From Methylophaga sp. (GTDB taxonomy: Bacteria > Pseudomonadota > Gammaproteobacteria > Nitrosococcales > Methylophagaceae), in assembly GCA_002696735.1 (NCBI GenBank), contig NZSL01000012.1:147216-197015 (forward strand): 49,800 bases of DNA. Direction: 5' to 3'. Positions within the stretch are counted from its first letter, which is position 1; each line of letters starts with the position of its first letter. Below, piece after piece: positions 16,262 to 26,045 of the stretch. Under the pieces are notes generated by a model. The model ran no database searches and was not told where the DNA came from. It saw only the letters and a list, made by a program, of their open reading frames with translations. The translations under genes were made by a program, and so were the position numbers.

Positions 16262-17439
16262 GAAGGTGGATCCAGTAATTTTTCCAAAGCAGTAAGATGA
16301 ATTTCAGTGGGGCGAACCGTGCCCCAGCTGGCACAACCAGGACACAGCCAGTGCATGGTTTTGCCTGAGAAACCACAGTTTTTGCAGGTGTAACGATCAC
16401 CTTTTTCTACCATGGTTCTGGTAATGCGCTCAATCAAAGGGATAAGCGCAATTTGATTGTTTTCACCCAGTTTAATCAAGGTATGCAAACCTTCTACTGA
16501 GGGATGGTGATGTAATTGTTCGTAAAGCATTTGCTGGGCGGCTTTATTGTTTTCCAGTTCAGCCACGATATGGGTCAACATAATACGGGCAGAAGTCAGA
16601 TGTGGATGACGGCTGATAAGCTGGGTTAACTGGTTGCGTAATGCCGGTAAATCTCCCAATTGCTGATATGCTTCATGCCAGAAAGGTAAAGCTTCTGACA
16701 AAAATTTAGGATTTTGCTGTTCGATAGTCTGCAACGCACTAAGCGCTTTTCTGGGCTGCTTTATACTCAAAAACAGTCGGGCTTCCAGCAGGCTGGCTCT
16801 CACGCAATTTTCATCATGATACAAGGCTTGCTTGAGCATATTAAATGCTTCGTGGCGATCGTGGTCGGTATATTGTTCGGCAAGTTCACAATAAAACTGA
16901 GCAATTAAGGGTTTCACCTGTGCAGTTTTACTGGCATCAATCTGTTTGCCCATTTCAATTGCCTGCGCCCATTTTTTTTCCTGTTGGTATATGCGCATTA
17001 ATTGCTTTGCTGCTTCCGGATGAGGCTGCGGTTGCTGCAGTAATTCAAGAAACAGGTGTTCTGCACGATCCAATACACCCGCATGCATATAATCCAGGCC
17101 CAGTTCCACCATGGCTTGCAGACGTTGTTCGCCGTGCAGACTTGGTCGGGCTATCAAGTTCTGATGAATACGAATGGCGCGTTCGGTTTCGCCACGGCGA
17201 CGGAAAAGGTTCGCCAGAGCCAAATGGGTTTCGACCGTTTCACTATTTACTTCTAGAAGTCCGATAAAGACATCAATTGCTTTATCGGGCTGTTCATTGA
17301 GAAGATAATTCAAGCCTTTGAAATATTCCGGATTAAAGGCTTTAGCATGTCTTTGTGGCTGTTTTTTATAATGCCGCATGGCCAGAAACCAACCTGACAG
17401 TGCTGCGACGGGTAACAGGAAAAAAAGCCATTGCATCAT
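16258..17439 (-). CDS. lapB: Lipopolysaccharide assembly protein B
   Basis: 393 aa. An N-terminal membrane anchor (about residues 2-20) is followed by a cytoplasmic array of TPR repeats (about 45-340). A C-terminal rubredoxin-like zinc site has two CxxC pairs (C352/C355 and C366/C369, in TCKNCGF and LCPGCASWG). LapB (YciM) regulates LpxC degradation by FtsH and so LPS synthesis. The pairing with lapA upstream is the standard operon. Its start lies eight bases from the lapA stop. Confidence 0.93.
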   Translation of the reverse strand: MMQWLFFLLPVAALSGWFLAMRHYKKQPQRHAKAFNPEYFKGLNYLLNEQPDKAIDVFIGLLEVNSETVETHLALANLFRRRGETERAIRIHQNLIARPSLHGEQRLQAMVELGLDYMHAGVLDRAEHLFLELLQQPQPHPEAAKQLMRIYQQEKKWAQAIEMGKQIDASKTAQVKPLIAQFYCELAEQYTDHDRHEAFNMLKQALYHDENCVRASLLEARLFLSIKQPRKALSALQTIEQQNPKFLSEALPFWHEAYQQLGDLPALRNQLTQLISRHPHLTSARIMLTHIVAELENNKAAQQMLYEQLHHHPSVEGLHTLIKLGENNQIALIPLIERITRTMVEKGDRYTCKNCGFSGKTMHWLCPGCASWGTVRPTEIHLTALEKLLDPPS

Positions 17440-17447
17440 GATTGGGC

Positions 17448-17744
17448 CTAGTGGCTATTTCGTACTGGCAAGATACGCAGGCTGTTCAGTTCTTGCTCGG
17501 CACTTTGTAATTTATTTTCCAAGCGATGATTGTCATAGCGGATTCGAAGCGTGCTCAAAGCAATAATCGTGGCGCCGATTATTAATCCCAATAATAAAAA
17601 GGCGATTAATAAAACGGCCAATGGCAGTTGCCATTGTACAAAAAACAGATCAAGAGAAACGGTTTGCATATTGAACACAGCAAATGCAGTACTGATCAGA
17701 AAAAAACTGATAAATACGGCTAGGATTAGAATTTTTCTTATCAT
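17448..17744 (-). CDS. lapA: Lipopolysaccharide assembly protein A (DUF1049)
   Basis: 98 aa with two membrane segments (about residues 4-22 and 42-65) and a cytoplasmic coiled coil (about 70-90). The pattern NMQTVSLDLFFVQWQLPLAVLL between the helices is typical of LapA/YciS. It works with LapB in coordinating LPS assembly. It is the first gene of this minus-strand group and is divergent from fdxA across about 150 bases. Confidence 0.88.
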   Translation of the reverse strand: MIRKILILAVFISFFLISTAFAVFNMQTVSLDLFFVQWQLPLAVLLIAFLLLGLIIGATIIALSTLRIRYDNHRLENKLQSAEQELNSLRILPVRNSH

Positions 17745-17896
17745 CGGGTCATCCTGTTTTCAGACGGGTAATCTTCAGAGCAAAGTTGATCATACCGTAT
17801 TTATCATCATTGCCCAGAACGTTGGTAAATCATGTAGAATATCGAACATTCTGACAGGTCTGGCCTGTAAAAAATTGTATTTGTGGAGATTTCACC

Positions 17897-18220
17897 ATGA
17901 CCTTTGTTGTCACTGAAAACTGTATTAAATGTAAATATACTGATTGTGTTGATGTCTGCCCAGTAGACTGTTTTCACGAAGGTCCTAACTTTTTGGTTAT
18001 TGATCCTGACGAATGTATAGATTGCACACTTTGCGAACCCGAATGTCCAGCAGAAGCGATTTTTTCTGAAGATGATTTACCGGATGAACAAATGGAATTC
18101 TTGCAGATTAATGCGGAATTATCACAAGTCTGGCCTGTATTATCTGAGAAAAAAGATCCTTTGGATGATGCAGAAGAGTGGGACGGTAAACCTAACAAAA
18201 CACCTTTGCTTGAACGGTAA
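17897..18220 (+). CDS. fdxA: 7Fe ferredoxin (3Fe-4S/4Fe-4S), FdxA type
   Basis: 107 aa, the usual length. The cysteine pattern equals that of Azotobacter ferredoxin I shifted by one: C9, C17 and C50 for the 3Fe-4S cluster, and C21, C40, C43 and C46 for the 4Fe-4S cluster. The acidic C-terminal half (about 56-107) is typical of this group. It is a low-potential soluble electron carrier whose partner is not seen here. A strong hairpin terminator follows, shared with the convergent rpoH. Confidence 0.93.
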   Translation: MTFVVTENCIKCKYTDCVDVCPVDCFHEGPNFLVIDPDECIDCTLCEPECPAEAIFSEDDLPDEQMEFLQINAELSQVWPVLSEKKDPLDDAEEWDGKPNKTPLLER

Positions 18221-18230
18221 GCATGGGTAA

Positions 18231-18268
18231 AAAAAAGCCCGCTTACCGAAAGGTCAGCGGGCTTTTTT
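18231..18268. terminator. Bidirectional intrinsic terminator between fdxA and rpoH
   Basis: The stem AAAAAAGCCCGCT pairs with AGCGGGCTTTTTT around a 12-base loop. It reads as a GC-rich stem followed by a run of T in both directions, so it can end transcription of both converging genes. Confidence 0.92.
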
Positions 18269-18278
18269 ATGGTTGCTA

Positions 18279-19139
18279 TTAATCCATTAGCTGGCGAAGT
18301 TTTTTCATCGCATTATTTTCAATCTGTCGAATCCGCTCAGCGGAGACCTGATATTGATCGGCCAATGTATGCAAGGTGGCTTTATCGTCATCATGCAACC
18401 AGCGTTTACTGATAATATCGCGACTACGTTCATCCAGTGTTGCTAATGCATTGACCAGCTTCTGCTGTTGAAAGTCAGCATAATCTTCATTTTCCAGTTG
18501 TTTCGATGGGTCACTATTATCAGGCGCTTTTAAATAAGCGGCTGGTGAATAGCTGGACTCATCATCGTCATTATCAACCGGCAAATCAAATGATGTATCC
18601 GGTTGAGCCAGACGGCGCTCCATATCGATGACATTGGCGGCTGTAACACCAAGATCATCAGCAACGGCTTCAATTTCATCCTGATTCAGCCAACCCAGAC
18701 GTTGTTTGGCACTACGTAAATTAAAGAATAATTTTCGCTGTGCTTTGGTAGTGGCAATTTTCACGATCCGCCAGTTGCGAATGACATACTCGTGAATCTC
18801 TGCGCGGATCCAGTGAACAGCAAATGAAACCAGTCGGACACCTTTTTCCGGGTCAAAGCGTTTGACCGCTTTCATCAGACCAATATTACCTTCCTGAATC
18901 AGGTCGGCAACCGGAAGACCATAACCACTGTAGCCTTTGGCAATACGAACCACAAAACGCAAATGCGACAATACCAGTCGCTGTGCCGCTTCCAGATCGC
19001 CATTTTGTTGCAGGCGTGTCGCTAGATCGTGCTCTTCTTCAGCCGTTAAAACGGGAATTTGATGCACGAGATTGGTGTATGCATCCAGGTTGCCAATTGG
19101 TGCTGTGGCAAGTTGATATTGGGCTGCATGCGTTGTCAT
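18279..19139 (-). CDS. rpoH: RNA polymerase heat-shock sigma factor sigma-32
   Basis: 286 aa. Region 2 contains [26 protein letters not shown] and the -10 recognition helix [14 protein letters not shown]. The RpoH box QRKLFFNLR follows, which distinguishes it from other sigma-70 members. Region 4 near the C-terminus has [25 protein letters not shown] lies upstream of the start. It directs RNA polymerase to chaperone and protease genes under heat stress. It lies downstream of ftsYEX on the same strand, as in E. coli. Confidence 0.96.
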   Translation of the reverse strand: MTTHAAQYQLATAPIGNLDAYTNLVHQIPVLTAEEEHDLATRLQQNGDLEAAQRLVLSHLRFVVRIAKGYSGYGLPVADLIQEGNIGLMKAVKRFDPEKGVRLVSFAVHWIRAEIHEYVIRNWRIVKIATTKAQRKLFFNLRSAKQRLGWLNQDEIEAVADDLGVTAANVIDMERRLAQPDTSFDLPVDNDDDESSYSPAAYLKAPDNSDPSKQLENEDYADFQQQKLVNALATLDERSRDIISKRWLHDDDKATLHTLADQYQVSAERIRQIENNAMKKLRQLMD

Positions 19140-19242
19140 GTGTGCGTTCTCCCTATGAAAACCTATCGCTTTATTTTAGCAAAAAGCATTTTAAAATGTA
19201 TCCATTAGAATGGTTAATGCATGAAAAGTTTCTTTATTACCA

Positions 19243-20169
19243 TTAGCTTGGCTCAATTGCATTCAAATGTCTACTCACGGCAAGCCATGCCCCCATGACT
19301 CCCAGTAACAGCCCGCAGATTGGTAATGAAAATAACATTTGACCGCCAAACCACTTTAAGGTGAACTGGCTGTCATACAAGGCCGCCAATTCATCAATCG
19401 GTCCACTGATAATCAGCAGACTAATCAGTAACGCTATCCAGGCTAATACACCACCCAGAAAGCCATACCACATACCAGTGTATAAAAAAGGTCTTCTGAC
19501 AAATGTATTGGTACCGCCAACCAGTTTGATTACGCGTATTTCCGTCTGACGGTTAAGAATGGCCAGTCGGATAGTATTACCAATAACCAGCAATACACTC
19601 AGTGATAACAAGATAGCCAGAATGCTAATGCCGCGTTGGCCTGTTTCGTTGATGCTGCGCAATCGTTGTAGCCATTGCATATCGAGTTGTGCCAAATCGA
19701 CTTCCGGTAAGGCATCGAGTCTTTTTAATAATGCCTCAATTGCTTCCTGCTGTTGCTCTTCTTCGGGTTCGATGATGATCACCGCAGGCAACGGATTTTC
19801 AGGTAATGTATCCAACAGGCTTTCCAGTCCCGATATTTCCCGAAATTCATTTAACGACTGCTGCGCAGATTGAAATGAAACATCAACAATATCGGGCCAG
19901 GTCTTGAGTTGCTCAGCCAATTGCTCGCCACGTTTGTCGCTTATTTCATCTTGCAGGAACAGCGAAATACGATTGGCATGCTGCCATTCTCCACTGACCT
20001 GTTCGACATTTTTCAGGATGACAAACAAACCTGCAGGTAATAACAAGGCAATACCGATCACCAATAAGGTCATTGAAGTCGCGACGGGTTGACGCCATAA
20101 CTCACCCAGACTGGAGAGCATGACCTGAACATGACGCAGCAGGTAATTATGAATATTCAGTAGTTTCAT
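19243..20169 (-). CDS. ftsX: Cell division ABC transporter permease FtsX
   Basis: 308 aa. One N-terminal membrane segment (about residues 33-53), a periplasmic domain (about 55-175) and three C-terminal segments (about 180-200, 228-252 and 275-298) give the MacB/FtsX topology. The cytoplasmic start is somewhat shorter than in E. coli (352 aa). FtsX with FtsE couples the divisome to cell wall hydrolases such as EnvC/AmiB. It overlaps ftsE by four bases. A gap of about 100 bases separates it from rpoH. Confidence 0.93.
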   Translation of the reverse strand: MKLLNIHNYLLRHVQVMLSSLGELWRQPVATSMTLLVIGIALLLPAGLFVILKNVEQVSGEWQHANRISLFLQDEISDKRGEQLAEQLKTWPDIVDVSFQSAQQSLNEFREISGLESLLDTLPENPLPAVIIIEPEEEQQQEAIEALLKRLDALPEVDLAQLDMQWLQRLRSINETGQRGISILAILLSLSVLLVIGNTIRLAILNRQTEIRVIKLVGGTNTFVRRPFLYTGMWYGFLGGVLAWIALLISLLIISGPIDELAALYDSQFTLKWFGGQMLFSLPICGLLLGVMGAWLAVSRHLNAIEPS

Positions 20170-20828
20170 GAATGGTTTTCTGCAAGCCTTCCCTGTTGCA
20201 GGGTAATGTGGCGGTAAGGTAACTGGCTGATTAAATCCTGGTCATGACTTGCAATAAATACCGTCACGCCAACCTGATTGAACTGTTCAAATAAATGCAT
20301 GATTTCGCGGGATAATTCCGGATCCAGGTTTCCTGTTGGTTCATCGGCCAGCAGAACCGGCGGACGATTAACCACCGCGCGGGCAATACCTACCCGTTGC
20401 TGTTCACCACCTGACAAGGCAATAGGTAAGTTGCGTTCTTTGCCCAGCAAGCCGACTTTATCGAGAGCTGCTCGCACCCGCCGACCAATTTCACGATGGT
20501 TTTCACCTGCAATAATCAATGGCAGAGCAACATTATCAAACACCGTACGATCGTGTAACAGATTGTGATCCTGAAACACCAGGCCAATTTTTCGACGGTA
20601 ATAGGGGATCTTCCACTTCGGCAGTCGGCTCAGATTTTGATTATTGACGATCACCTGACCATGAGAGCAACGTTCGATCAGTGCTATCAGTTTTAATAAG
20701 GTACTTTTACCGGCACCTGAGTGACCGGTCAAAAAAGCCATTTCTCCTGAGAGCAGTTCAAAGCTAAGACCCGACAGGGCTTCCTGCTGGCCTTCATAAC
20801 GTTTATAAACCTGTTCAAATCGGATCAT
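20166..20828 (-). CDS. ftsE: Cell division ATP-binding protein FtsE
   Basis: 220 aa ABC ATPase. Walker A is GHSGAGKST (about residues 36-44), the Q-loop region is VFQDHNLL, the signature is LSGGEQQRVGIAR and Walker B is VLLADEPTGNLD. It energises the FtsX permease at the septum. It overlaps both neighbours: four bases with ftsX and one base with ftsY. Confidence 0.95.
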   Translation of the reverse strand: MIRFEQVYKRYEGQQEALSGLSFELLSGEMAFLTGHSGAGKSTLLKLIALIERCSHGQVIVNNQNLSRLPKWKIPYYRRKIGLVFQDHNLLHDRTVFDNVALPLIIAGENHREIGRRVRAALDKVGLLGKERNLPIALSGGEQQRVGIARAVVNRPPVLLADEPTGNLDPELSREIMHLFEQFNQVGVTVFIASHDQDLISQLPYRHITLQQGRLAENHS

Positions 20829-21889
20829 TATTGTGTTTCACGGCCCAGTAATGCATCGACAAAATCCTCTGCTTCAAAGGTTCTTAAATCATCGATCTTT
20901 TCACCAACCCCAATATAACGAATGGGTAAGCCGATTTTTTTAGCGATGGCAAAAATAATACCGCCTTTTGCCGTACCATCAAGTTTCGTCAGGGTAATAC
21001 CGGTTAATCCTACCGCCTGATGAAATTGTTCAGCCTGAGACAAAGCATTTTGTCCAGTGCCGGCATCCAGCACCAGCATGACTTCATGTGGCGCATTGCC
21101 ATCCAGTTTGGCCATAACGCGTTTTACTTTTTTCAGCTCTTCCATCAGGTTGGATTGGGTATGTAGACGACCCGCCGTATCAGCAATCAGAATATCCATC
21201 TGCCGGGCTTTGGCCGCTTGTAAGGCATCAAAGATAACCGAGGCAGAATCAGCACCATTTTGTTGGGCAATCACAGGGATCTGATTACGTTCTCCCCAGA
21301 CCTGAAGTTGTTCAACAGCTGCAGCACGAAATGTATCACCGGCCGCCAGCATCACTTTTTTGCCTTGCAGCTGAAACTGTTTGGCCAGTTTGCCAATGGT
21401 TGTCGTTTTTCCCACACCGTTAATACCCACCATCAGGATCACAAAAGGACTGGCAGATGATGGAATCTGCAGCGGTCGGGAAACTGGTTTGAGGATGTCC
21501 ACCATATCAGCGTGCATTGCTGCAAACAGGGCTTCCGGGTCATTAAGCTGCTTACGGGCAACACGTTGTGTTAAGTCGTTAATGATGGTCTGTGTAGCTT
21601 CTATCCCTAAATCTGCACTGAGCAGTTGGGTTTCCAGTTCTTCAAGCAAATCATCATCAATAGTTTTTCTGCCTAGTACCAAATCGGCAAAGCCTTCGGT
21701 CAATTTGGTGCTGCTGCGACTCAGTCCCTGTTTGAGGCGTCCAAAAAATCCTGGGGTCTCTGAAACATTGCTGGCTTGAGTATCTGCGGTATTTTCCGCA
21801 TCATGTGCGGCTGACTGCTGTTCAGTGAGGAGTTGCTCCTCACTGCTGTTTTCGCTGGGTTTGGCTTTTTTTCTGAGGAAACTAAACAT
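20828..21889 (-). CDS. ftsY: Signal recognition particle receptor FtsY
   Basis: 353 aa. A short acidic, Gln/Ala-rich A domain (about residues 1-50) precedes the NG GTPase: GFADLVLGRKTIDDDLLEELE opens the N domain, and the G1 loop is GINGVGKTT (155-163). Later motifs are LIADTAGRLHT (G3) and TKLDGTAKGG (G4 to G5). FtsY docks ribosome-SRP complexes at the membrane; the SRP RNA gene is at 12.5 kb. It is the first gene of the ftsYEX operon and is divergent from the M16 peptidase genes. Confidence 0.96.
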   Translation of the reverse strand: MFSFLRKKAKPSENSSEEQLLTEQQSAAHDAENTADTQASNVSETPGFFGRLKQGLSRSSTKLTEGFADLVLGRKTIDDDLLEELETQLLSADLGIEATQTIINDLTQRVARKQLNDPEALFAAMHADMVDILKPVSRPLQIPSSASPFVILMVGINGVGKTTTIGKLAKQFQLQGKKVMLAAGDTFRAAAVEQLQVWGERNQIPVIAQQNGADSASVIFDALQAAKARQMDILIADTAGRLHTQSNLMEELKKVKRVMAKLDGNAPHEVMLVLDAGTGQNALSQAEQFHQAVGLTGITLTKLDGTAKGGIIFAIAKKIGLPIRYIGVGEKIDDLRTFEAEDFVDALLGRETQ

Positions 21890-21952
21890 ATTCTCGGTTT
21901 GTCGTTAGTGTTCGATTATTAATCTTATCATGTGATCAATTGTGAGATGCAG

Positions 21953-23314
21953 ATGCACACCTTAAAAAAACTTGTTTGGGCACTGCTGATAGTGCCTGTT
22001 ATTGGCTTTGCGCAAGTCAGTGAATATCAGCTGGACAATGGTCTTAAATTACTGGTCAAACCGGATAATCGGGCACCGGTTGTGGTTTCCCAGGTCTGGT
22101 ACAAAGTCGGTTCAAGCTATGAGCACAATGGCATTACCGGTATATCACATATTCTTGAACATATGATGTTTAAGGGCACGGAAAACCTTGGACCAAATGA
22201 GTTTTCCCGCATTATTGCCGAAAATGGTGGCTCTCAAAACGCCTTTACCGGACGTGATTACACGGCCTATTTTCAAACACTGGAAAAAGAGCGTTTGGAA
22301 ATCAGTTTTCGCCTTGAAGCCGAGCGAATGCGCAATTTGATTATTGATGATGCCGAGTTACTCAAAGAACGAGAGGTGGTTGCTGAAGAGCGGCGCATGC
22401 GTACCGATGATAATCCACGTTCGTTACTACGTGAAGCAATGAATGCCATGGCGTTTATGAATAGCCCTTATCATCACCCGGTTATTGGCTGGATGAATGA
22501 TATTAATCATTATGATCCAGAAGACCTGCGTGAGTGGTACCAAATGTGGTATGCCCCAAATAACGCAACCGTTGTGGTGGTCGGCGATGTTAAGCCCGAC
22601 GAGGTTTACCAGTTAGCACAGAAATATTTTGGCCCATTGAAACCAGAAGAACTGGCAACGGTTAAACCTCAGATTGAAGTTGTTCAGCGTGGCAAGCGTA
22701 CTTTGGAGTTAAAAGCGCCTGCAGAACTGCCTTATTTGATGATGGGCTGGAAAGTGCCGGTGGTTAAAACTGCTGAGCAAGATTGGGAACCCTATGCCTT
22801 AGATGTTCTGGCAGGCATTCTTGATGGTGGTGCAAGTAGCCGGTTCTCTCGTGAATTGATTCGTGAACAGCAGGTAGCTGCCGGAATAAGTGCTTATAAC
22901 AGTGCGTTTTCCCGTTTAGATGATGTATTTACCATTGCTGGTACACCTGCTCAAGGTAAGTCTGTTGAGGACGTCAAGCACGCTGTGTTGAATCAGCTTG
23001 ATAAAATTAAAGCAGAACTCGTTACCGAGGCAGAGTTACAACGCGTCAAAACTCAGGTGATTGCCAGCTCTGTCTATCAGCTTGATAGTGTTTTCTACCA
23101 GGCCATGCAGTTAGGCATGCTGGAAACAGTTGGCCTCGATTGGCGTCTGGTTGACAGTTATCCCGATAAAATCAGTGCAATTACTGCTGAACAGGTTCAA
23201 CAGGTTGCACAAAAATATTTTATTGATGAAGGACTTACCGTCGCAGAACTGATTCCAATGCCCACAGACAATACTACTCCACGTCCTACTTCGGGAGATC
23301 CACATGCTCGCTAA
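21953..23314 (+). CDS. M16 zinc peptidase, catalytic subunit (periplasmic)
   Basis: 453 aa from the ATG at 21953, which has TGAG at a suitable distance; ATG at 21947 and GTG at 21932 are alternatives. A signal peptide is visible (cleavage near residue 20, GFA-Q). The inverted zinc motif HILEH (66-70) lies in GISHILEHMMFKGTENLG, with a downstream glutamate in ERREVVAEERR-like sequence. The C-terminal domain repeats the M16 fold (GASSRFSRELIREQQ). It pairs with the next gene, whose zinc site is lost, resembling mitochondrial-processing-peptidase style heterodimers. The substrate is unknown. Confidence 0.9.
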   Translation: MHTLKKLVWALLIVPVIGFAQVSEYQLDNGLKLLVKPDNRAPVVVSQVWYKVGSSYEHNGITGISHILEHMMFKGTENLGPNEFSRIIAENGGSQNAFTGRDYTAYFQTLEKERLEISFRLEAERMRNLIIDDAELLKEREVVAEERRMRTDDNPRSLLREAMNAMAFMNSPYHHPVIGWMNDINHYDPEDLREWYQMWYAPNNATVVVVGDVKPDEVYQLAQKYFGPLKPEELATVKPQIEVVQRGKRTLELKAPAELPYLMMGWKVPVVKTAEQDWEPYALDVLAGILDGGASSRFSRELIREQQVAAGISAYNSAFSRLDDVFTIAGTPAQGKSVEDVKHAVLNQLDKIKAELVTEAELQRVKTQVIASSVYQLDSVFYQAMQLGMLETVGLDWRLVDSYPDKISAITAEQVQQVAQKYFIDEGLTVAELIPMPTDNTTPRPTSGDPHAR

Positions 23315-24605
23315 GTTCTCTTTTTTATTCACTGGATTATTACTGGCCTTTAGCGTTTCTGCCAGTCCGCAAATAGAAAATTGGCAAACTGCCAATGGCA
23401 CCCAGGTATATTTTGTCAAAGCCCAGGAATTGCCCATATTGGACATTCGTCTGGTATTTGATGCTGGCGCCGCGAGAGATCCGAAAGGCGGGGTGGCATT
23501 ACTGACGAGTTCAATGCTCAATCAAGGTACCAAAAACAAAGACACCGATGCTATTGCTACTGCATTTGATGATGTCGGTGCCGAATTCAGCTCTGAGTCT
23601 GAGCGCGATATGGCGGTGTTGAGTTTGCGGACTTTATCCAAAGCAGATGCTTTACAACCTGCTATCGATACGTTTGTAGAAGTTATCAGTCAACCGTCCT
23701 TTCCGGAAAGGTCTTTTGATCGTCTTATTAATCAAGTTAAAACCAGTTTGCAAAGCGAAAAACAATCGCCTTCTGCTATAGCTGACCGCGCTTTTTATCA
23801 GCAGCTATATGATGACCATCCGTATTCATCCATGCCAATAGGCACCGAAGCTTCAATAGAAGAAATCAGCATTGCCGATTTGCAACAGTTTTATCAGCAA
23901 TTTTATGTGGCGAACAATGCTGTACTGGTCATTGTAGGTGATGTGGATATTAAACAGGCAAAAGCCTTGTCAGAAAAAATTTCCGGTAGCCTTCCCGCGG
24001 GAAAAAAGGCTGCGGCCTTACCTGAAGTTGAACCACTTGAAACTGCCCAACAAAAGAATTTGCCTTATCCATCGAGTCAAACCACGATTTTGATGGGGCA
24101 ACCTGGTTTGACCCGCGATGATCCAGATTTTTTCCCGCTGTATGTCGGTAATCATGTTTTAGGTGGCAGTGGACTGGTGTCCATTATCAGTGATGAAATT
24201 CGTGAAAAACGTGGCTTATCCTATAGTGCTTATAGTTATTTCAGACCAATGCGGGAGGCCGGCCCTTACCAGTTTGGTCTGCAAACCCGTAATGATCAGG
24301 CAGAACTGGCATTGGAAGTACTGAATCAGACATTAGTGGATTTTGTTGAGCAGGGCCCCACTAAAGAACAACTCACAGCCGCACAGAAAAATATTACCGG
24401 TGGATTTGCCTTGCGCCTGGATAGCAATAGTAAAATTGCCGATTATCTGGCGATGATGGGCTTTTATCAGTTGCCGCTGGATCATCTGGAAACCTTTAAT
24501 TCAAGAGTGAACGCAGTGACGGTTGATCAAATAAAAGCCGCTTATCAAAAACGTATCCATCCCCAAAAAATGGTCACAATACTGGTGGGTGGCGACGCTG
24601 AATAA
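23304..24605 (+). CDS. M16 peptidase family partner, zinc site lost
   Basis: 433 aa with an N-terminal signal peptide (MLAKFSFLFTGLLLAFSVSA). The fold is M16, for example GGSGLVSIISDEIREKRGLSYSAYSYF in the second half. At the position of the catalytic HxxEH motif it reads LLTSSMLNQG, so it should be inactive and support the preceding subunit. It overlaps that gene by 11 bases and runs 17 bases past the rsmD GTG start, making one coupled group. Confidence 0.9.
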   Translation: MLAKFSFLFTGLLLAFSVSASPQIENWQTANGTQVYFVKAQELPILDIRLVFDAGAARDPKGGVALLTSSMLNQGTKNKDTDAIATAFDDVGAEFSSESERDMAVLSLRTLSKADALQPAIDTFVEVISQPSFPERSFDRLINQVKTSLQSEKQSPSAIADRAFYQQLYDDHPYSSMPIGTEASIEEISIADLQQFYQQFYVANNAVLVIVGDVDIKQAKALSEKISGSLPAGKKAAALPEVEPLETAQQKNLPYPSSQTTILMGQPGLTRDDPDFFPLYVGNHVLGGSGLVSIISDEIREKRGLSYSAYSYFRPMREAGPYQFGLQTRNDQAELALEVLNQTLVDFVEQGPTKEQLTAAQKNITGGFALRLDSNSKIADYLAMMGFYQLPLDHLETFNSRVNAVTVDQIKAAYQKRIHPQKMVTILVGGDAE

Positions 24606-25161
24606 AACATCACGTCAATCTGTTCGAATTATCGGCGGCCAATGGGGTGGGAGAAGATTATCATTCCCTGCCGTGGAAGGATTGAGACCGACCTCTGATC
24701 GTATCCGCGAGACACTGTTTAACTGGTTACAACCGCATTTACCAGAAGCCGTTTGTATTGATCTATTCAGTGGTAGCGGTGCTTTGGGTTTTGAGGCAGC
24801 CTCAAGGGGCGCTGCAAAAGTTGATATGGTTGAACTGGATCTGCAGGCTTATAAACAGTTGCAGGCCAATAAAACAATGTTAGCTGCAGAGCAATGTGCA
24901 TTGTTCAGGCAAACCGCACAGCAGTTTTTAAATCAATGCAGCACCTCTTACGATATTATTTTTCTGGATCCGCCTTTTGGTGCGGATTTATGGTCTGAAA
25001 TAGCCGGTTTATTAACTCAGCGAAATTTATTGCATAAAAATAGTCTGGTTTATCTGGAATGTAATAAACATCAAAATCTGACTGGGTTACCAGATACCTG
25101 GCATTTATTTAAAGATAAACAGGCAGGTGATGTAAGATATTGTTTATTTAAAATGCAATAA
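24589..25161 (+). CDS. rsmD: 16S rRNA (guanine-966-N2)-methyltransferase
   Basis: 190 aa, starting with GTG inside the end of the M16 partner gene. Motifs are RIIGGQWGGRRLSFP at the N-terminus, the family signature LRPTSDRIRETLFNWL, the SAM loop IDLFSGSGALGFEAASRGA and the catalytic DPPFG. RsmD methylates G966 of 16S rRNA. coaD follows after nine bases, and the rsmD-coaD order is very common. Confidence 0.94.
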   Translation: MATLNKTSRQSVRIIGGQWGGRRLSFPAVEGLRPTSDRIRETLFNWLQPHLPEAVCIDLFSGSGALGFEAASRGAAKVDMVELDLQAYKQLQANKTMLAAEQCALFRQTAQQFLNQCSTSYDIIFLDPPFGADLWSEIAGLLTQRNLLHKNSLVYLECNKHQNLTGLPDTWHLFKDKQAGDVRYCLFKMQ

Positions 25162-25170
25162 GGTTTTGGC

Positions 25171-25668
25171 ATGTCAATCACCGCCATCTATCCAGGTACA
25201 TTTGATCCGATTACCCACGGGCATACAGATTTGGTTCAACGTGCCAGCCGCTTATTTGAAAAAGTGATTGTTGCTGTCGCTGCGGACACCGGTAAAAAAC
25301 CGGTATTTTCAATTGAGCAACGTTTGGCATTAGCCAAACAAACCCTGGATGATTTACCCAATATCGAAATTACATCCTTCGATGGTTTATTGGTGAATTA
25401 TGCAATGCAGCGAAATGCCTCAGTCATTATTCGTGGACTTCGTGCTGTTTCAGATTTTGAATACGAAGTTCAACTTGCCGCAATGAATCGCCGTTTACAG
25501 TGGGAAGTTGAAACACTATTTCTGGCTCCGGCAGAACAATTTACGTTTATTTCATCAAGCCTGATCAGACAAATAGCGGCTTTGGGTGGAGATGTCTCCC
25601 AATTTGTTGCGCCCTGTGTGCAACAGGCATTACAGCAGCAACTGGCAGACAAAAAACAGTCGAGTTAA
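25171..25668 (+). CDS. coaD: Phosphopantetheine adenylyltransferase
   Basis: 165 aa nucleotidyltransferase. The ATP-binding HxGH motif lies in [15 protein letters not shown] (residues 7-21) and the second block is [20 protein letters not shown] near 128-147; [15 protein letters not shown] is also characteristic. It makes dephospho-CoA from phosphopantetheine. It forms a group with rsmD upstream and the ferredoxin gene 48 bases downstream. Confidence 0.95.
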   Translation: MSITAIYPGTFDPITHGHTDLVQRASRLFEKVIVAVAADTGKKPVFSIEQRLALAKQTLDDLPNIEITSFDGLLVNYAMQRNASVIIRGLRAVSDFEYEVQLAAMNRRLQWEVETLFLAPAEQFTFISSSLIRQIAALGGDVSQFVAPCVQQALQQQLADKKQSS

Positions 25669-25713
25669 AATTTATCGGTTTAATTACCGTTTTATAAAGA
25701 GTTATCGGAGTAA

Positions 25714-25971
<258 letters not shown>

Positions 25972-26045
25972 AAAGTTTTCAAATAGACAAAGTTAATAAT
26001 ACTGATATTATTTGTTTTTATAAGTTTTAGATAAAAGGTAATGCG

